Of a stretch of DNA of 64,000 bases, positions 1 through 11,400 are shown piece by piece. The DNA comes from Eutrigla gurnardus. Lineage: Eukaryota; Chordata; Actinopteri; Perciformes; Triglidae. The position numbers and the translations under genes are program-made. Every line of letters begins with the position of its first letter. Within the stretch, counting starts at the first letter, position 1. The stretch covers positions 17,521,455-17,585,454 of the forward strand of contig OY741266.1 in NCBI GenBank assembly GCA_963514095.1, given 5' to 3'. The notes under the pieces are model-generated. The model saw nothing but the letters and a program-made list of their open reading frames with translations, did not search any database and was not told the origin of the DNA.

Positions 1-351
1 GGTAACTTTGGATCTACTGATCAACAGTTGGTGGCAGTAATGCACAAAGAAGTGAAGCGTATATGCTAACAAAGGCAAGAAGAATGCTTCAATCCCCACA
101 AACATGGATGTAAACCATGGTAAGGCAGCTGGATCCAACTCATACTGCCAGTCAACTTAACATGCGGCCAACTGTCCAACTCTGCATTTACTGCAGCTAA
201 AAAAGAAAAACTCTAGAAAGCATTAATAGATGTAGCCTAAATGTGTTTACAGAACACCTGCAAGGACACAAAATGACAAATAAGATTACTGCTCTTTATC
301 TAAGGATGTTTGTGTTTAAAAACATGAAGGTAAAATTTCATTCAAAAAAGT

Positions 352-357
352 TTTATT
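352..357 (-). terminator. AATAAA polyadenylation signal of the candidate small gene
   Basis: On the minus strand AATAAA reads 357 to 352, 40 bp beyond the TGA of the candidate small gene. It supports a transcript ending here but is a weak signal in AT-rich DNA. Confidence 0.35.
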
Positions 358-396
358 TTTATGTTTGTGATATGTTTGATCACTCAGGAAGACCAT

Positions 397-1180
397 TCAG
401 TCGTGCAGGGCAGCTGGAAACAAACTCTATTCATAAATCATTTAAATCTGATAATAATACTTGAGCCATTTTTTATTAACAGTTACTCATAAGCTAATAA
501 GTTATTAATGAGCAATTAAGTTTATAGATTTTAGAAACTTAAATAAAGTTATGAATTTGCATTTTTCTTATAAGCCATCAAAATAGAACAGCCACAAAGT
601 CAGAGCTAGGAATACCAGAGAAAAATAAACACCAGACAGAGGGATTATTTATAACCTGGCAACCCCAAATGTGCTCCTGATCTAAAAGCATTTATAAACC
701 ATCTATTTACATTAATAAATAATACATACATGAATAAATCTATTAGGTTAAGCCTTCATGGAGTGTTAGAAGGTGGTATGACTAATTCTACTGACAATGA
801 ATGAGCATACCGTCAAAGTTGTTCAGACCACACCCATCCGACCGAGGTAGAGTTTTCTGCTTCTTTTCTCGCAGTGGTATTGCTGTGATACGAAATTGAG
901 ACACAAAATGATAATAGTTTATGATTCGATGACATTCTTATCAATGTTTTTACAATTTCCCTCTTGTGCTTTTTCCAGCGTCATTATTTATCACATATAA
1001 ATGTTACATCTAGTAATCAAAAGTAATCGATACTGCTGTTTTTATTTGTTTAGTCAGATAAATTGTCTTACCTTCAGCCATTACTTCAGATTTACTTTTT
1101 CCAGTTCCCTCGTGGCCAAATGCCTTGTTCCTGGCCTGAGTTGTGAACTTAGACAAGCTCTGTGGCTCAACTTTCGACAT
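397..1180 (-). CDS. Candidate small three-exon gene, product unknown (65 aa)
   Basis: I do not recognise this protein. On the minus strand an ATG at 1180 opens exon 1 (1180-1072), which ends in a strong donor (GAAG|GTAAGA). Exon 2 (882-811) follows an acceptor at 884-883 and ends in ACG|GTATGC. Exon 3 (413-397) follows TTTCCAG and ends with TGA at 399-397. All junctions are phase 1 and the frame stays open through 65 residues. The product is basic and polar, begins MSKVEPQSLSKFTTQ and ends NNFDAALHD; it has no signal peptide or membrane segment. The frame is also open for about 14 codons upstream of the ATG, back to a TAG near 1223, and an AG at 1190 or 1223 could be an acceptor, so this may be the 3' end of a longer gene. 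An AATAAA lies about 40 bp downstream. Built by eye with no homology support; chance is possible. Confidence 0.4.
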
Positions 1181-1229
1181 TGGTTTTCTGGGAAACTTCT
1201 GGAAGCCTGGTCTATGAAAAAAGGGGGCT

Positions 1230-2340
1230 TCCTATTTCCTTGTATTGTCTTTAGTTTACATCTGCAGAAGTGCATCCCCAAAGAGGCAGTCCACAGCTCT
1301 GTGATACGCTGACCGGGGGTTGTGTTTGGGCACGGCTGCTTCGAAAGTCCAACCACAACACAATAAAGCATTCAAGCTCTTTGACTGATAAACATGATCT
1401 TACTCTGAACATATAATGAGGCATGGTTATTGAAAAGGGAGTCAACAAGCATTATAGTTATTATTATAGTTGCAAAAACATAATGTCTAAGATGCAACTC
1501 ATTGTCTTGATTAAAACAGAATAGAAAAAAATAAATGGTGACTTAACCTGTACCTGTACAGCAAGTGTGTTCTCAGCTGTCTGAGGTGGAGAGATTTGTT
1601 TATAACACACCACTTCATTTTAGCAACACTGCATTTATTTTCATTTCCTTGGAAAATAGTCCCTCTATGAGCAGGGGAAGGCAACAGTGCCCCCTACTGG
1701 CAGGCAGTATCCTAACCAATGGCACACAAAATGTGTGCAGTGAGTTTTACCTCTTTCACAGCCATTGGCAGTTGCATGGTCTGTTGTTTATGGTAGTTTA
1801 TTTAATAATAATAAATAAATAAATAAAATAATAATAATAATAATAATTTCTTAACACTTAAGGTCGCCTTACAGTTTAAAACAGGCAAGTACAGTTAAAA
1901 CAGGTAAATACAGTTTTAAATGTTAACAAGCAAACATTTAAATAATGGATGAAATTAAATGAAACAACAAAAATAATATATATATAAAAACAACATATCT
2001 GTGAGTTTGAGTGGAGTTCGGTGGGATATAGTCTGAACAGGTGTGTTTTGAAAGAGGTGTAATTGCGTGACAAGCCGCTTGCCTCCCTCCATCTTTATCT
2101 CCGTGGTATGATCTCGCCCCAGCTGCTGTAAACAACTGACTGATTGGACTGTTGACAAGCATACACGAGGTGTAGACATGCACACATTTCCTCATATTTG
2201 AAGTCATTGAAAGTCCGGAAACGATATCATCAGAGCAGTAGTGGATGTGCTGAACATATGCTGGTCGTGCGAAAGGAGATCTGAAATCAGTAGGAGCCTT
2301 GACTTGACAAAGAATGGTCAATAAAAAGAAAATATCCAGT
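1230..2340. other. Stretch without a resolved gene; AT-rich dispersed-repeat edge
   Basis: No exon set could be assembled. At 1801-1930 there is an ATA/AATA-rich tract followed by a segment reading 'aaggtcgccttacagtttaaaacag'-like text (start near 1858), resembling the common fish repeats whose ends carry an 'aagt/ggtcgctttacag' motif. The similar blocks at 62405 and 62880 suggest the same broad repeat type. Confidence 0.4.
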
Positions 2341-2354
2341 TAGCAGCAGTTCTC

Positions 2355-2780
2355 TGGGTGAAAGTGCCCTGTTGGCGGCAGAGATCAGTGGATCAAACTT
2401 TGAAACAGATGGGCTACAGCAGCAGAAGGGCATCCAGAGTGCTGCTCACGTCACCCAAGAACAGGAAACTGAGGCTACAACTGGCACGGGCTCACCAAAA
2501 TTGGACGATAGAAGATTTGATTATTTTGCTCGATTTTACAATGTTAAGCACTTTTACAGCAACCATGAATAGTTACCCTGTGTGTGATGAGTTGGGAGCA
2601 TTAAGTGAAGAGTTGGAATCTGATCCCACAGTTCACTAACCAGATCTCAACCTAAAGAGCTGGGATGTGGTGAAATAAGAGATTAGCACCCAGTGGGCAG
2701 CAACTTTCCAACTCAGTCCAACGTCTCAACAAAACAGGATTAACATCAGTGAAGAGAAGATTAGATAAACATAGAAGTAG
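2355..2780 (+). pseudogene. Broken Tc1-like transposase relic
   Basis: One frame from 2358 reads VDQTLKQMGYSSRRASRV followed by NRKLRLQLARAHQNWTIEDL. This is the region between the DNA-binding and catalytic domains of Tc1/mariner transposases, whose family form is RMGYSSRR...RNRKLRLQWARAHQNWTVEDW. The frame then loses the expected WSDES catalytic segment. Further on, near 2632-2672, a different frame resumes with SPDLN and WDV, the C-terminal SPDLNPIENLWDV region. The middle with its catalytic Asp residues is missing, so this is a dead fragment. I found no terminal inverted repeats. It predates or is independent of neighbouring genes. Confidence 0.8.
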
Positions 2781-2981
2781 ATTATTTCACATTTACAAAC
2801 CTGAACAGAAAGCTACAATAGATAGTACAAATATAATAACCACTGATTCTCCTCGCAGGTCTGCAGGTTTGTCGAACTGGAAGCTTGTATGGTGGGTGAC
2901 TTCAGCACAATACCTATTCCAGCGAAGGACAAGGTCGAAAAAACCTCATGTTTCTGTAGTCGATAGAAGCAAGCCTATTAT

Positions 2982-2983
<2 letters not shown>

Positions 2984-3053
<70 letters not shown>
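2984..3053. repeat. (TG)n microsatellite, about 35 units
   Basis: Pure TG tract, followed by imperfect TG runs to about 3100 and again at 3193-3223. Open frames here that read CVCVCV are repeat artefacts. Confidence 0.97.
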
Positions 3054-3057
<4 letters not shown>

Positions 3058-3229
3058 CATCTATGTGTGTGTGTGCATCTGTGTGTGTGTGTGTGTGTGG
3101 GAGGGAGGGGGGACAGAATGACAACAACAGGAACATACGTGATTCCTCTCCACGTGCAGTCAGACGCTTTGTTAGTGTTGTGATAAATGGCTCTGTGTGT
3201 GTGTGTTTGTGTGTGTGTGTGTGCTTGCT

Positions 3230-4805
3230 ATGACAAAGAACAAGGCATCAAGTGTCACTGCACGTGCAATAAAGTCGTAAAGTCAGGGTCACACAGGAGT
3301 GAAAATGGCTTGGATTTCCTGCAGTGTGAACTTCCTAACACACAAAGGCAGAAAAGTTCCGACTGTCTCACTGCAGATGCAGAAAGAACGCCCCAACAGC
3401 CATTTAATCAATTACACGGCGTTAATTAAACAATTCAATTTAGCAAATAATTTCCATGGAACGTATTTTTTCGGTAAGATTTTGTCTTTTTCTTTATATT
3501 TTGGATTTGCATTAGGAAGGTATAGGGAGATGGATTATTTGGTTTGTTGTGTTGTCTTTCTCTCCCTCTGAAGCGAAATTAAAATACCTTGAATAGGCCT
3601 TCTTGGGAGTGGGAAGAATGGGGAGAAGCTCTTCATGTCACGTCTCTGATTCCATAGACCAGGGGAGTAACACTTGCAAAATGGGTTTCATCGAACCGTT
3701 GATGGTGTTGCATTTTCACAGATGTTGTTTAAAACAAATTCAAGAGACCTTCTTGCACTGGGTTTACAATAGCCACGACGTGTAGTCGGACCAACGACCA
3801 CTTCCCCACTTCCTATCCCCACCTTCCGCTGCCCTTGTTGGGACCATCATGACAGACATATAAACACCTGGCAAATTAGGCTACTCAAAACTACTTCTAT
3901 TGTCTCCAGGACCACATTGACTTCTCATCATAGAGACCCTGCAATCAGCTTTGGAAATACTTGCTTCTAAGTTATATACTTATATGTGTTACCTAGAAAT
4001 ATGTTTTCTTGGTGAGAAACCACTTTCACTGATTGAACAAAAAATAGATCTTCAGGTGATTTAAAAATTCCATAAGTCCACCAAATATGGCAATTAGTGG
4101 ATATTAGCTTCATTTCTCCTTATGTGTACTTAGGAAATGACAATGAGTGTTTGTTTTTCCTTCTGTTTTTTTGTCCCCAAATCGCTCCGTGCCTCTGTGT
4201 ATTGTGATTTTCAGGCATCATGACTCACCACCACACATCTTTAGCATTCTGTGAGTGAAAAATGACTCCCACGTATTCTCTTCCTGAATAATACACATGT
4301 GGTCTCACTAGTGACACGGTGTGATTATCATGTTTAATGCGTAAAGAAGAGGTTTGACACTTTTATCACTATTTCTAGGCGACAGTGTGGGTGCGTGGCG
4401 TTATCAATCCATTCATCATTCCACTTTGAAATAGTATTTGTGTGTTACAAATGCTACTCTTATGGGTAGGGACCATGTGGGCCTAGTGTAAATGTAAAAT
4501 ATGAACTCAAAAGCAGTGACCATGGAAACGCGTTCACTTAGTGCACCTAGAAAAAACATCCGGCTTGTTCACAACTTCAAAGACAGATGTGTGTAATGTG
4601 TCTTTGTTGTTTAGAGCAAGCTTTCAAACTACTGTATACGGCAATGTCCATTCCAATTCAACTAAGTAATGTTTATATTTCACATAATATTTCATCTAGT
4701 GGGATTTGAATGCCAGGTGTTTGGCGTTACAAAGCTTCATGATGAGACGTCTGATTGTTGAGGATGTGGCGGGTTCAAACCTGTGAACTTCTGGCAAACA
4801 TGACT

Positions 4806-4870
<65 letters not shown>

Positions 4871-5030
4871 GGAAGGAAGATAAAAAAGAAGAGTGGGCAC
4901 AGAAAAGAATGGCCATTTAATAGATGTCTGAATATAGATTATGCAATAGTCGTTGGCTTCAATGATGATCAAGGTCCTGATTCAACATCCTCCCACCTCC
5001 TTCTACAGCATGAATAGGTATCACATATAC
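3230..5030. other. Spacer between the Tc1 relic and the RASD-type gene
   Basis: No supportable coding exon, RNA gene or large repeat was seen apart from the compound CA/TA microsatellite at 4807-4870. Base composition is AT-rich and unremarkable. Confidence 0.5.
4807..4870. repeat. Compound (CA)n-(TA)n microsatellite
   Basis: About 19 CA units (4807-4845) run directly into about 12 TA units (4846-4870). Confidence 0.97.
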
Positions 5031-5032
5031 AC

Positions 5033-5144
<112 letters not shown>

Positions 5145-5196
5145 CACTATACGCAGCTTCTTGCATTTTTAAGCAAGGCATTATGCTATAAAATAT

Positions 5197-5202
5197 TTTA
5201 TT
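5197..5202 (-). terminator. AATAAA signal of the RASD-type gene
   Basis: Minus-strand AATAAA (5202 to 5197) about 120 bp after the TGA at 5326-5324. It gives a short 3' UTR that ends before the GATA array. Confidence 0.6.
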
Positions 5203-5323
5203 TTTAAACAGAATTTCAAGTGCATGTGATAAGACAACGATGCTGCTGATATTAAAATGGAAACCCGTGCTTCATTTGTTGTTTTACTGGCTTTTTAACA
5301 CTCCGTCTCTCTCTGCTTGTCCC

Positions 5324-6617
5324 TCACTGAATCGGACATCTGTCCAGTGGTTTGCTCGGCTTCCTTGCAGCATGTGGCCCGATGACTTGTCGGAGATCCG
5401 TGCTAAAACTCGGCCGACGGGCCAGCGGGTACAGGGCGCCGCAGGCTTCGTCGCGCCGCGGGGTCTGGCTGCCCCTCCCCGGCACGCTGCCTGTCCGCAT
5501 TGCCTGGTAGGAACGCAGGGAGAGTTTGCGATGCTGGGACGGGCCAGTTTCAGTCGGAAGGCCGCCCTGCTTTGCCAAAGTTTCGAAGACTTTCTCGAGA
5601 TTCGTGCTTTCCTTCGCAGACGTTTCAAAATAGGCACAGTCGTCACCGAGCACTTGGAGCACCTCTGCCTTAGATATTCCTCTCTCGGACTCGAGGAGAT
5701 CCACCTTGTTGGCGCAGACCACCAGGGGAACCCGCGGCTGTGCGCACTGCTCTGGCAAAGAGGATTTGGTGAGCTTGGATTTTGCGGCCAAAATCTCCGT
5801 TCGCAGGGCGCCCACTTCTTCGAACGAGCTCCGGTCATCCAGGCTGAATACGAGAAGGAAAATGTCTCCTGTAAAAGATAGAGAGAAAATCATAATTCCT
5901 CTCTAATAGGCTACAGTTCTATGCATACAATAATTCTTATGTTATGTACACAAAACTGACAAAGGGGATCTTTTGCATACAGACATTACTGCGCCAATAC
6001 GCACCTGTTAGGATAGACAGCCGCCGCTTGGCTGGGAAATCCCTTTCCCTGGACGCGTCCAGGACGTCGACTTGGTAGGTCTCTCCGCGGATACGAAACA
6101 GTTTCCTGAGAAAGTCCTCGGAGGTAGGATTGTAGTCCTCCAAAAATCCCTCCCGGAGGTATCTTCTTAGGATGGAGGTCTTGCCGACCCGTGGCGCACC
6201 GAGAACCACGATGCGCTTACAGTTCTGCGGCTTGCTCGGTGTTGGCTCTTGGTCAATTTGGCGCTGCCGGGTTTGACCGTGGAGAACCAGAGCCGCCAGA
6301 TGATCCAGCGGGGATTTCTTGCATGGGTGGTTGCTGTTGGAAGTGGACAGTTGCCTGATGGCTGCCCCTGCGCGCATCTTCTTTTCCTGTTTCCACTGAG
6401 ACGTGGCCATTTTAAGTATCCCCAAGCTCGTTTTTATTCCCGATGAACTCAGATGCTGCGACGCGTTTTTGTACGCCAGTAAGACTTTGGAGGAGCCGGT
6501 GCATTGCCCGTCCATATTGCCATGAAACTGGGGGCCGTCTATGGTGGAGCAGCTGAGCTGGCGCGCAGCGGCGGTGGAGGTGGTCTGTGTGTCGGTGGAG
6601 ACGCTGCCTCTCTCCAT
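5324..6617 (-). CDS. RASD/Rhes-family Ras-like GTPase (385 aa)
   Basis: This is a small GTPase of the Dexras1/Rhes (RASD) family, membrane-anchored signalling proteins that modulate G-protein and cAMP pathways. Exon 1 is 6617-6005 (donor ACAG|GTGCGT) and exon 2 is 5868-5324 (acceptor TTTTACAG). They join as LTG-DIFLLVFSLDD with a 136-bp intron. G1 is GAPRVGKTS (140-148), the effector loop YNPTSEDF (162-169), G4 NKVD (258-261), G5 ETSAK (286-290); the C-terminal CAAX box is CPIQ, as in Rhes, so it is probably farnesylated. ARRPSFSTDL matches the RASD-type tail. Two oddities: G3 reads DASR where the family has DTSG, and about 130 residues precede the G domain whereas RASD1/2 have about 20. The ATG at 6617 has A at -3 and G at +4 and is the first after the TATA box. 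It is probably a fish paralogue (rasd3/rasd4-like); I cannot tell which. Confidence 0.9.
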
Positions 6618-6717
6618 CCTTTCAATACGGCTCTGATCCGTGGCTCCAAGTTGACAGAAACTGTGATGTGACGTTTGTGCTCAAGCTTGTCTCCTGCGCG
6701 GTGGTTGATGTCAGTTG

Positions 6718-6728
6718 TCTTTATATAG
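6718..6728 (-). promoter_or_regulatory. TATA box of the RASD-type gene
   Basis: Minus strand reads CTATATAAAGA about 105 bp upstream of the ATG at 6617, so transcription should start near 6690. A TGACG half CRE lies at 6668-6672. A TATA promoter suits an inducible RASD gene. Confidence 0.6.
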
Positions 6729-6882
6729 CCCATCCTCAACCCCGTGATTCATCCGCGTCATGCAGTTTTTTTAGAGAGCTGTGTTCTCTGGGAGAAACCT
6801 AACGTGGGCTATTTTGTTGGCCTAATTTACATAATTTCACTTTAAATTCCAGTGCGTCCAATACGATTCTATATGCAGTCCT

Positions 6883-6965
6883 TAATAATAATAATAATAA
6901 TATTGATAATAATAATAATAATTATTATTATTATTATTATTATTATTTATTATCAATATTGTTAA
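6883..6965. repeat. AAT/ATT trinucleotide array forming a large hairpin
   Basis: (AAT)n with ATTGATAAT interruption is followed by (ATT)n with the mirrored interruption ATTATCAAT, so the whole 80 bp is self-complementary. It lies just upstream of the RASD-type promoter. Confidence 0.9.
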
Positions 6966-7265
6966 GCTACTTGTAGTACACGTTGTGAACTTATATTTAT
7001 TTATTTATATTATTATAGGTCTACGTTGGGTTCATATTGCAGTTTTTTTATTCCCAATACTCGCAGATAAAGTTTGAAACAAAAAAGGAAGGGTAAATGT
7101 CTGCTCATTTCATACTGTAGACTACATATCGAGGACCTAAATATAGACCTATTGATCATTTATGATTAGCCTACCTATTGCTCCAGATCCCTTTTCTAGT
7201 TTCATACTATAGGCGCACGCTCATTTTATGCCTCTTTTTTGACATATTTTGTACCCTTTCTTGTT

Positions 7266-7267
<2 letters not shown>

Positions 7268-7344
<77 letters not shown>
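7268..7344. repeat. (AG)n microsatellite, about 38 units
   Basis: Pure GA tract immediately upstream of the presumed mycbpap promoter region. Open frames reading RERERE are artefacts. Confidence 0.98.
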
Positions 7345-7347
<3 letters not shown>

Positions 7348-7350
7348 TCC

Positions 7351-7364
7351 GTTACCATGGTTAC
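7351..7364 (+). promoter_or_regulatory. X-box-like (RFX) site near the presumed mycbpap promoter
   Basis: GTTACCATGGTTAC has one mismatch to the RFX X-box form GTNRCC-N(0-3)-RGYAAC with a 2-bp spacer. A second one-mismatch site, GTGGCCATGGAAAC, is at 8070-8083. MYCBPAP is expressed with sperm and motile-cilium genes, which are often RFX-driven. The motif match is seen; function is inferred. Confidence 0.3.
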
Positions 7365-8267
7365 CATAAGAGGAACCCATACTTGACGCTGAAGTGCAGG
7401 GCTATCTTGGTTAGCAGTGCTAGCGTCCTGCTATCTAAATAGTTGTGCGTGACGTTTGATTTCACGGCAGCTAGAACCAATGAGGTGCATCGAGTCGCCG
7501 AAGAAGGAGGTCAGACGCGACACAGGTCAACTAGCAACCTTCCGGGTCTCTCTTTCACCTCTGTCCCTTCGACGAATTAACTTTAATTGTGGTTTAGCGA
7601 AACAGTTGTCGCTCCGTGACCTCTGCACCTGTTTGGGGAGCTGACCGTCGTTAACGTGATGCGTCTGCCGCTTCAACAGTTTGTTTGGTGTTTCCTTGGG
7701 CTTAGTGGTGAAGTGTGTGTGCGCTGCCTAGGATAGTTGTTGTAGGCGTCGTTATGCCGTTTAAAATGATACATTAAAATGTTTGTTCTGCTAGTGAAGC
7801 TATCTTAGGAATGTAGCATTATGCTATTTCCCACTGATATGTAGTGGAGTAGAAAGGATAAAGTAGCATATTTGGAAGTTAATGCATAATAATGTTTTTA
7901 TAGGCTTACAATGAAAAGCAAAACGTATGCAGATCTGATGCCTTGAAAGGCAGGAAGAAATACACAATATCTTAGCCAGAACAAGAAACTTGTTCACAGT
8001 CTGTGATGGAAATCACGGAGGAAGCGAAGGACCAAATTTCAAAAGAGAAAAAAAAGGATTAAGCGTTGTTGTGGCCATGGAAACCATAATCAGGCGGTGT
8101 TAGATAAAGAGAAATTAACAGGATTGCATAACCATGTCAGAATTTAGGGCAAACTCTCTATCTCTGCATGTGTGTGTGTGTGAGAGAGAGAGACCAGTGT
8201 AGTTTGAGCACAATGAAATAGAACATCTCTTCATTTTCAAAAATGTTAGAATTAGGGGATCACGCAT

Positions 8268-8305
<38 letters not shown>

Positions 8306-8424
8306 AGATTTCAGAGAGGCTTCATTGTTGTAGCACTTTGTTTGACATAACATTGCATTACTCAAACTATACTTTTATTTTAAAGCAGCTGTATATGTAA
8401 TCCTAAATATGTTTATTACTGCAG
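7365..8424. other. Presumed mycbpap 5' region, upstream exons unresolved
   Basis: The part at 7440-7720 is richer in CpG than its flanks and contains a CCAAT (7484-7488), so it is the likely promoter and 5' UTR. Human MYCBPAP has about 120 residues before the part matched by the first exon found here, so one or more coding exons may lie in this interval. I tried the ATGs at 7913 and 8006 but could not splice them in frame. Confidence 0.4.
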
Positions 8425-11400
8425 ATTCAAATACCAAAACCATCAAAGGGTCTTCAAAAAGCAGCACTCATGGCTAATGTGCGTAAGACACAGCAAGCTG
8501 ATGAAGTCAGAGATGCAGAGGCTCAACCAGTGAATCTGGACTCTCACTCTCAAACAATTGACTACATAGGTGAGTTGTATTCATTTGTCCTCAAGAGATA
8601 TTCTCCTGGTCATAATATGCATCCATAAGGCTGAAATTATTGTGGGGGTTTTTTTCTGTTTTTGTCTTTCAGGAGCGGAATTTCTTCGGTTTGATGACCA
8701 AGGGATGGTGCTTCCACACAGCATCCTGGGTTCTTTAGAGGATTTCAGAAGTTATCTGGAGGCCAAAGGAGAGACAGAGGTACATTCAGAAGAAAAAAAA
8801 TCATGAGATCACGTGAAAGGAAAATTCTATTGTTTACATGCAGCATTTCAAATCGGTCAACCAAAATCAGCTTACATTCTGTAAACGGACAAATTCAAAA
8901 GAAAAGTTGACCGTGCTGCGTTAGTCACCTCTGGATCCTTCTCCACCATTCAGTTGGCGAAGCGAATACCAAAGTCTGGGGGATATGCTCCACCTGAGCC
9001 CAGAGGGAGGCATCCTTCTGAGGCTGTGGGGAACGGCAGCGGCGTCCCGTCAGGCCCCAGAAACACTCAGAGTAATGCCCTGCAGCATTGGCAAACACAT
9101 ATGACGCAGCGCCGACGGCAGCAGGACTTCTTAGCTGGTGAGCTGATTAGCCAGTACAGCAACGTGCTCCAGAAAGTCATCATGTTTGCATCATCATTGC
9201 AGCCTTAAATACAGTATGATGTGGTCTTATTGTGTATGTCATTCTCTTGTTTTTATTGTGTCCTCATTGATAGAGATATTTGAAGATATTTGCTCATTTA
9301 TTTTGAGTTTCAAAGTATGCATTAATGCCAGGTCTCTGTCTATCTGTCTCTATTAATCTGCTGCTCTTTTAAACTCTTTCAAGACTTGCTCGCCACTCCA
9401 GTCGAAAACTTACTGATGAACCAAGCCAGTCGTTTCAGAGAAACTCAGGAGCAGAGGGATATTTTAAATCAAAGCATGCCTCTCATCCACTCTGGAAATG
9501 TATGACACACATTTGTTTTCTGTAGTCTTCTGCGTTTAGAGTCATCTGTCAATAATTATATATATTTTTGTATATTTCTACAATAAAAATACTGCATATA
9601 AACATTTCTGTGTACCTTCTACATTCATATGTGTCTTTACTTCTACGTTTTAGGGTTACCGCGTGGGCAGTACGTTTTGGAGTCTCCCTCAGCGTTATGG
9701 AGATGACATGAGTGGCATCACAGCCACTCTGACTGCGACAGAGCAGGGCAGATGGAAGCCTGTCACACACATAGGACAACCTAGCAGCATACGCCAGGAA
9801 TCAGGTAGAAATAGACACCTACACTGTGTCCCAATTCCCCCCTCAGCATTGATCTCGAAACAGTTTTTTCTGATCGTGCATTCACCTGAAACCCAGTGGT
9901 GTCCCAAATTAAATGAATTGCTGTCTGAAATGACAGTTAAGCAGTCCACTTCCCCCTCCAATGACAAATCTTTGATTACCACAGTTGACATTAATAGCAA
10001 TTCCATTGATAGCCATCCCCTAAACATCTTCACAACACAATCAAAAGACAATAGTCAAGAAAGAGCTCTAAACTGAGAGTATGTGGGGCATGTTTCATCC
10101 TCTAGGAATAATTTGTGCTGAGACTCAGCGCCCAGCCTCTCGGACTTGGAACCAGAGTTCATACCGGCAGCACCAGTACCAAAAGCTTGCAGAGGATCTA
10201 GGCGGCATTCCCATCCAACAGCCGGTAACACAACATCCATCCTACAACACTAAATGCTACTTTTTAGCATTTAGTGTTTAGAAGTCCTGTTTAACATTTG
10301 TTATAGGCAAATCTCCCCGTGGCATTTCCTAATGAGTTAAAAAAAATGTGACTGGTTGAAAACGTTTTTAATTAGAGCTAGATCAATACATAGACTAAGA
10401 TCAGTAGATCAGTTTCAGCATATATGTTGGTCGATAATATATAAGAAATCACAGAACAAAACTGCAACTGATCATGTATGTTTGGGTCCAGCTGAGATAC
10501 CTTTCTGTTTTATTCTTCAAATATAATATGTCTATCAATCTACCCTCATCAGAAAAACGTTTAATCCCATATAGATCAAAAGTCAGCTATGTGGGGTCTA
10601 AGTAAACGTATAAGTATGTGAAAGATAATGAGTGTCTGATGCAGTGCTGTTGGATCTGTATGAAGCCTCCAAGTCACCATCCATATCTCATATTCTTCAG
10701 ATACAGTATATCACACAACAATATACGTGTAATACTACTCAGCACAGATCGAGAGTGTGTATCTTTGGCTTGAACACAAACAGCTACATTATTGGACCAC
10801 TGCTTGTACATCCACGCAGCTCTTTGAAGCTGCTCACACCCACAGGACACTCTGTCTGTAGTTGCTGGAGCTGCATGCTGCTCATGCCACTCTGTGTCAT
10901 CACAAACAGCCTGTGGTTATTCAGCTCTGGGCACGCTGCGTTTCTGTACAAGGAACAGGGACAATGGTAAGGATGAATGACCATTCACATGCAGGTACAC
11001 GGGCATAAACGCATGCACGTAAACTGTTCACATAGGGTTGTGCCAGTATGTGACGGTATATTTTATTCCCTATGAAATGTACATTCAGTACACACATGCT
11101 TAATGAAATTGATAAGCCACTGGAGACTTTCCACAAACTCATGTTTACATAAATTATAGTTATGAGACGTGGAGCGTGTCCAGTCATAGAGGAGCACAGC
11201 CATTGCAAAGCCAGTTCCCATTCAATTCAATGAGCACTCAGTAGCAGGTGATGATACTGAGGTTTATTAAGGTTTATCCAAATATATATATATATATATA
11301 TATTTGGATAAACCTTAAGAAATATATTTATATATATTCTTTTGTCTTTCTTCTTCACAGCTATATCGTGCTCTCTCTTTCACACACATGCATGTGCACA

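Noticed and set aside
5240..5881. 213-residue open frame on the plus strand
   Set aside because: It is the exact antisense of RASD exon 2, whose coding sense is unambiguous.
8006..8062. ATG with a short Lys-rich frame as mycbpap exon 1
   Set aside because: It runs into TAA with no GT donor before it, so it cannot be spliced to the exon at 8425.
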